DNA from: Erysipelotrichaceae bacterium
GTDB lineage: Bacteria > Bacillota_I > Bacilli_A > Erysipelotrichales > Erysipelotrichaceae
Assembly: GCA_017620435.1 (NCBI GenBank)
Contig: JAFZQL010000147.1
Location: forward strand, 1-32,833
Length of the DNA: 32,833 nt
Direction of reading: 5' to 3'
Made by a program: the position numbers and the translations under genes. Below, piece after piece: positions 29,601 to 32,833 of this stretch (the stretch's first letter is position 1; the number at the start of each line of letters is the position of its first letter). Below the pieces are notes generated by a model, which searched no databases, was not told the origin of the DNA, and was given only the letters and a program-made list of their open reading frames with translations.

Positions 29601-30005
29601 TCATTTCAGATATTTCTCGGCAGCACCAAGGAAATTTTCAGCCACTTCCTTTTTAAATGTTGCCCGGGACAGTTCGACTTCGTTTCTTGCGGATTCAATA
29701 CCTTTCAAGGCTCTGCCTCGGTCGGCGATCGCTCGTGGTATGTCGATTTCGTCCACGTCCAAAACGCTGTCGGCGATGATGGCAGCCTGATTGTTTTCAA
29801 AATACATGATGCCGTTGTTTACGGCATAATGGGACAGTTTTCCGTTCTTGCTGGTCTCGATGACACCCATGGCTAAAGGCATCATGATCGGCATGTGGTT
29901 GGAAAGTATGGTTCTTCTGCCTTCCGAAGTCGGAACATTGAGCTTCTCCGTTTCGATCGTCCGGTATATCCCCTTGTATGTGATCAGGTCCAGTTTAAAC
30001 AGCAT
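29601..30005 (-). CDS. atpC: F1 ATP synthase epsilon subunit
   Basis: The 134-residue protein has the epsilon fold. An N-terminal beta-sandwich (DLITYKGIYRTIETEKLNVPTSEG, LSNHMPIMMPLAMGV, YAVNNGIMYFENNQAAIIADS) is followed by a C-terminal helical hairpin (PRAIADRGRALKGIES..., ATFKKEVAENFLGAAEKYLK). It forms part of the central stalk and regulates ATP hydrolysis. I place the start at ATG 30005, eleven bases inside atpD, because an AAGGA site lies seven bases upstream; an in-frame start ten codons earlier has no site and would add residues not typical of epsilon. It is the last gene of the operon. Confidence 0.95.
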   Translation of the reverse strand: MLFKLDLITYKGIYRTIETEKLNVPTSEGRRTILSNHMPIMMPLAMGVIETSKNGKLSHYAVNNGIMYFENNQAAIIADSVLDVDEIDIPRAIADRGRALKGIESARNEVELSRATFKKEVAENFLGAAEKYLK

Positions 30006-31398
30006 CCTTGTTTCCTTCCGCTTTGGCGGCAACATCTTCTATCGTTCCGACATAGACAAAAGCGTCTTCCGGATAGGCGTCGTAGTTGCCTGTGAGTATT
30101 TCCTTGAAAGAGCGGATCGTATCGGCAAGCGGTACGAACTTTCCTTCCAGACCCGAGAATTTCTCCGCAACGGAGAACGGTTGCGAAAGGAAATTGCGGA
30201 TCCTTCTGGCTCTGCTGACGACGATCTTGTCTTCTTCAGAGAGCTCATCCATGCCCAGAATGGCGATGATGTCCTGAAGATCGTGGTATTTCTGCAGGAT
30301 ACCTAAAACCTGCAGGGCGACGTTGTAGTGTTCTTCGCCGACAATATTCGGGTCCAGAGCTCTAGAGGATGATTCCAACGGATCGACAGCCGGATAAAGT
30401 CCGGATGAAGCGATCTTGCGGTCCAGAACGGTCTTGGCATCCAGGTGGGCAAAAGCCGTTGCCGGAGCAGGGTCCGTCAGGTCGTCCGCAGGCACGTAAA
30501 TGGCCTGAATGGATGTAACGGAACCGTCTTTGGTGGAAGTGATCCTTTCCTGCAATTCACCCATTTCGGTAGCCAGGGTAGGCTGATAGCCGACGGCCGA
30601 AGGCATTCTTCCCAGCAGCGCGGATACTTCGGAGCCCGCTTGAGAGAAACGGAAGATGTTGTCGATGAACAGCAGGACATCCTGTCGGTCGACATCGCGG
30701 AAATGCTCCGCCATGGTCAGGGCGCTTAATGCAACTCTCATCCTGGCACCCGGAGATTCATTCATCTGTCCGTAGACCAGAACCGTCTTCTCCAGAACGC
30801 CGCTTTCTTTCATTTCCAGATACAGGTCGTTGCCTTCTCTGGTTCTTTCACCGACACCTGCCACAACGGACAGACCGTTGTGTTCCACGGCAATGGAGTG
30901 GATCAGTTCCTGCATCAGAACGGTCTTGCCGACACCGGCACCGCCGAACAGGCCGATCTTTCCGCCTTTGATGTACGGACAAAGCAGGTCGATGACCTTG
31001 ATTCCCGTTTCCAGGATCTCGATCTTGGTCTGCTGCTGCTCAAAGCTAGGAGCCTTCTTGTGAATGACATCCTTCTGAATTCCTTCCGGCATTTTCTCCA
31101 GTCCGTCGATCGGATCACCGAGAAGATTAAACATCCTGCCAAGTATCTCCTTACCGACAGGCACCTCGATGGCCTTCCCGGTATCGATAGCCTTCATGCC
31201 TCTGGTCAGACCGTGGGTCTGTGACAGGGCGATGCATCTGACCTTGTCGTCGCCGATGTCCTGTTCCACTTCACAGGTGATCTGATCCTCGCCGAAAGGA
31301 ATCACAACGGCGTTGTATAGTTTCGGCAGTTCTTCCGTGAACCTGATATCTACGACAGGTCCTATGACCTGTACGACTTCTCCTGTATTGCGATCCAT
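29995..31398 (-). CDS. atpD: F1 ATP synthase beta subunit
   Basis: The 467-residue catalytic subunit has the Walker A loop GGAGVGKT at residues 152-159. GVGERTREGNDL, the DVLLFIDNIFRFSQAGSEVSALLGRMPSAVGYQPTL block and the ALDP region (residues 205-345) follow. The N-terminal beta-barrel starts with GEVVQVIGPVVDIRF. Three beta subunits alternate with alpha to make ATP. GAAGGG precedes ATG 31398, and the 3' end overlaps atpC. Sequence is well conserved throughout and there is no frameshift. Confidence 0.98.
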   Translation of the reverse strand: MDRNTGEVVQVIGPVVDIRFTEELPKLYNAVVIPFGEDQITCEVEQDIGDDKVRCIALSQTHGLTRGMKAIDTGKAIEVPVGKEILGRMFNLLGDPIDGLEKMPEGIQKDVIHKKAPSFEQQQTKIEILETGIKVIDLLCPYIKGGKIGLFGGAGVGKTVLMQELIHSIAVEHNGLSVVAGVGERTREGNDLYLEMKESGVLEKTVLVYGQMNESPGARMRVALSALTMAEHFRDVDRQDVLLFIDNIFRFSQAGSEVSALLGRMPSAVGYQPTLATEMGELQERITSTKDGSVTSIQAIYVPADDLTDPAPATAFAHLDAKTVLDRKIASSGLYPAVDPLESSSRALDPNIVGEEHYNVALQVLGILQKYHDLQDIIAILGMDELSEEDKIVVSRARRIRNFLSQPFSVAEKFSGLEGKFVPLADTIRSFKEILTGNYDAYPEDAFVYVGTIEDVAAKAEGNKDAV

Positions 31399-31415
31399 CC
31401 GATCACCCTTCCTTT

Positions 31416-32249
31416 CTATCTTCTAGTCGAAGCGACGATCTCATTCATTTCCTGCGTGATCGCCGCCTGACGGGCTTTGTTGTAACTGAGACGCAGATCG
31501 CCGATCAGCTGATCCGCATTCTTGTTGGCCAGAGACATGGCATTCCTTCTGGCCGCATTCTCGCTGGTCTTGGCATCCAGATAACAGACATAGATCTGCG
31601 ATGAGACATACATCGGAATCAGCCTGTTGAGCACTTCATCCCGGGAAGGTTCCAGGAAGATGTCCGTTGTTTCTTCCTGTTCCATCTGGAACGGAAGCAG
31701 TCTCATGATGGATGGCTGATAAGTCAGCGTGTTGATGTATCTGGTATAGACGACATTGATCTCGGAGATCTCGTCGGTCCTGTACAGGTGCAGCAGGTTG
31801 TCACACATGGAATTCAGGATCTTCGGCTGTACGTCTTCCAGCTCGTCGTATTTCTTGACGACCAGATAGTCGTTCTTCAGGAGCCAGTTGTAGCCGATCG
31901 TACCGATCGCAAAGATCGGCACATCTTTTGGAACATTCTCAGTAACGAACCTGAGCATTTCCTGGTTGTAGGAACCGCAGAGTCCGGAGTTGGACGTAAT
32001 CACAACATACAGGGGATTGTTTACCTTGGACTGGATCAGATAAGGATTGTCCTCGACTCTCGGTCTTTTCCCTTTCAGGGCGGCAGAAATGAACTTCAAA
32101 AGATCGGCAGCATAAGCGGTATTCTGCACGGTTTTACGGTTGTATTTCTGCAGCTTAACGGTTGCGACAAGTTCGGTAGCGTTGATCAGCTTCTTTGTCG
32201 AGTTGACCGTCTGCAGTCTTTTTCTGATCGCACTGAGCGTTCCTGCCAT
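31416..32249 (-). CDS. atpG: F1 ATP synthase gamma subunit
   Basis: The 277-residue central stalk protein has the conserved N-terminus AIRKRLQTVNSTKKLINATELVATVKLQK and C-terminal AMSLANKNADQLIGDLRLSYNKARQAAITQEMNEIVASTR. A characteristic VITSNSGLCGSYN stretch is near residue 83-95. It rotates inside the alpha3beta3 ring. The ATG lies three bases after the atpA stop and there is no Shine-Dalgarno sequence, so translation most likely depends on coupling to atpA. Length is close to the family norm. Confidence 0.97.
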   Translation of the reverse strand: MAGTLSAIRKRLQTVNSTKKLINATELVATVKLQKYNRKTVQNTAYAADLLKFISAALKGKRPRVEDNPYLIQSKVNNPLYVVITSNSGLCGSYNQEMLRFVTENVPKDVPIFAIGTIGYNWLLKNDYLVVKKYDELEDVQPKILNSMCDNLLHLYRTDEISEINVVYTRYINTLTYQPSIMRLLPFQMEQEETTDIFLEPSRDEVLNRLIPMYVSSQIYVCYLDAKTSENAARRNAMSLANKNADQLIGDLRLSYNKARQAAITQEMNEIVASTRR

Positions 32250-32252
32250 AGA

Positions 32253-32833
32253 TTAGTGTTGTGTTGTCTTGAATTTATCGGTAAATGTACTGACTGCTTC
32301 CAGAAGTTTCCGGTTCAGTTCTTCATCGATCTTTTTCTTTTCTTTGAGTTCTTCCATCAGTTCCGGATAGGAACGGTTCATCTCTTCCAGAAGTCCTTTT
32401 TCATATTCTCTGACTCTGTTCAGAGGGATATCGTCCAGAAGACCCTGTTTGTTCATGAAGAACAGTACGACCTGGTCATGGGTCGCCATCGGCTGATACT
32501 GCGGCTGTTTCAGCAATTCTACCAGATGTTTGCCGTGATTGATGCGGGCTCTGGTGGACGGATCAAGATCCGAACCGAACTGGGCGAAATCCAGGACTTC
32601 CTGATACTGGGAAAGATCCAGCTTGAGGGAAGAAGATACGCTCTTCATGGCTTTGGTCTGTGCGGAAGATCCGACACGGGATACGGACAGACCGTAGTCT
32701 ACCGCCGGTCTGATGCCGCTGTTGAACATCTCACTCTGCAAGAAGATCTGTCCGTCGGTAATGGATATGACGTTGGTTGGAATATAGGCGGAAATGTCTC
32801 CTGCCTGGGTCTCGATGATAGGCAGGGCCGTTA
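32253..32833 (-). CDS. atpA: F1 ATP synthase alpha subunit, C-terminal part (truncated by window edge)
   Basis: The frame enters from the right edge, so only about 193 codons are seen. They contain LPIIETQAGDISAYIPTN, ITDGQIFLQSEMFNSGIRPAV, SVSRVGSSAQ with the arginine that reaches the catalytic beta site, and the C-terminal helical domain. An internal ATG at 32741 is not a start, because conserved alpha-subunit sequence continues upstream of it. Non-catalytic nucleotide binding and stator functions are assigned to alpha. The remaining atp genes should lie to the right. Confidence 0.97.
   Translation of the reverse strand, partial: TALPIIETQAGDISAYIPTNVISITDGQIFLQSEMFNSGIRPAVDYGLSVSRVGSSAQTKAMKSVSSSLKLDLSQYQEVLDFAQFGSDLDPSTRARINHGKHLVELLKQPQYQPMATHDQVVLFFMNKQGLLDDIPLNRVREYEKGLLEEMNRSYPELMEELKEKKKIDEELNRKLLEAVSTFTDKFKTTQH

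Overview
The window looks like a chromosomal segment of a low-GC Gram-positive bacterium (Bacillota). Evidence: AGGAGG-type ribosome binding sites, TTG/GTG starts, sigma-A-like promoters, a near-consensus CcpA cre site, a PadR/DUF1700/DUF4097 module, two half-size ChrA chromate transporters, a split transketolase and a Bacillota-style atpA-G-D-C run. A gut-type lineage such as Erysipelotrichia is possible, but I cannot prove it without a search. I saw no tRNA, rRNA, CRISPR array, insertion sequence or phage gene.

Layout. 1-1665: the start of a secreted protein and an O-antigen-ligase/Wzy-like membrane protein. 1759-7903 (minus): an eight-gene operon led by an ascorbate-family PTS (IIC, IIB, IIA), then a metallo-beta-lactamase-fold protein that has lost its metal motif, an unknown membrane protein, an RmlD-like reductase, a divergent ribulose-phosphate-epimerase homologue (RPE-like) and an HSL-type esterase. 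It has its own promoter with an overlapping cre site. 8013-10939 (minus): UlaE-type TIM barrel, alpha/beta hydrolase, DUF3592-like membrane protein, aldo/keto reductase. 11055-13657 (plus, divergent): deoC paralogue, MFS carrier, AlsE-like epimerase. 13719-16391 (minus): a tight four-gene operon of cupin phosphoglucose isomerase, hexulose-6-phosphate synthase (hxlA), hexuloisomerase (hxlB) and a second divergent RPE-like enzyme. 16467-22188 (minus): diacylglycerol-kinase-like protein, YhhN, YfcE-type phosphodiesterase, TPM/Gly-rich protein, zinc-ribbon membrane protein, two ChrA halves. 22286-23608 (plus): KdsD-like SIS isomerase and canonical deoC. 23638-25996 (minus): VOC protein and split transketolase. 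26136-26330 (minus): a Met/Pro/Arg-rich small protein. 26594-28504 (plus): PadR module with three small companions. 28512-29549 (minus): FliB-family protein. 29601-32833 (minus): ATP synthase epsilon, beta, gamma and the C-terminal part of alpha.

How it fits together. Roughly 24 kb is dense in sugar-phosphate chemistry. It holds three RPE-superfamily enzymes, hxlA-hxlB, a cupin GPI, two deoC genes, a split transketolase, a SIS isomerase and a UlaE-type isomerase, fed by a PTS and an MFS carrier. The cupin GPI-hxlA-hxlB-RPE-like operon spells a complete G6P-F6P-hexulose-6-P-Ru5P(+formaldehyde)-Xu5P route. It could assimilate formaldehyde or, run in reverse as in some archaea, make pentose phosphates. 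The PTS operon looks like an orphan catabolic pathway for an unidentified sugar or sugar acid. It shares with the hxl operon a distinctive RPE subfamily that keeps the metal ligands but lacks the usual substrate loops. These two operons are the best candidates for undescribed biology here.
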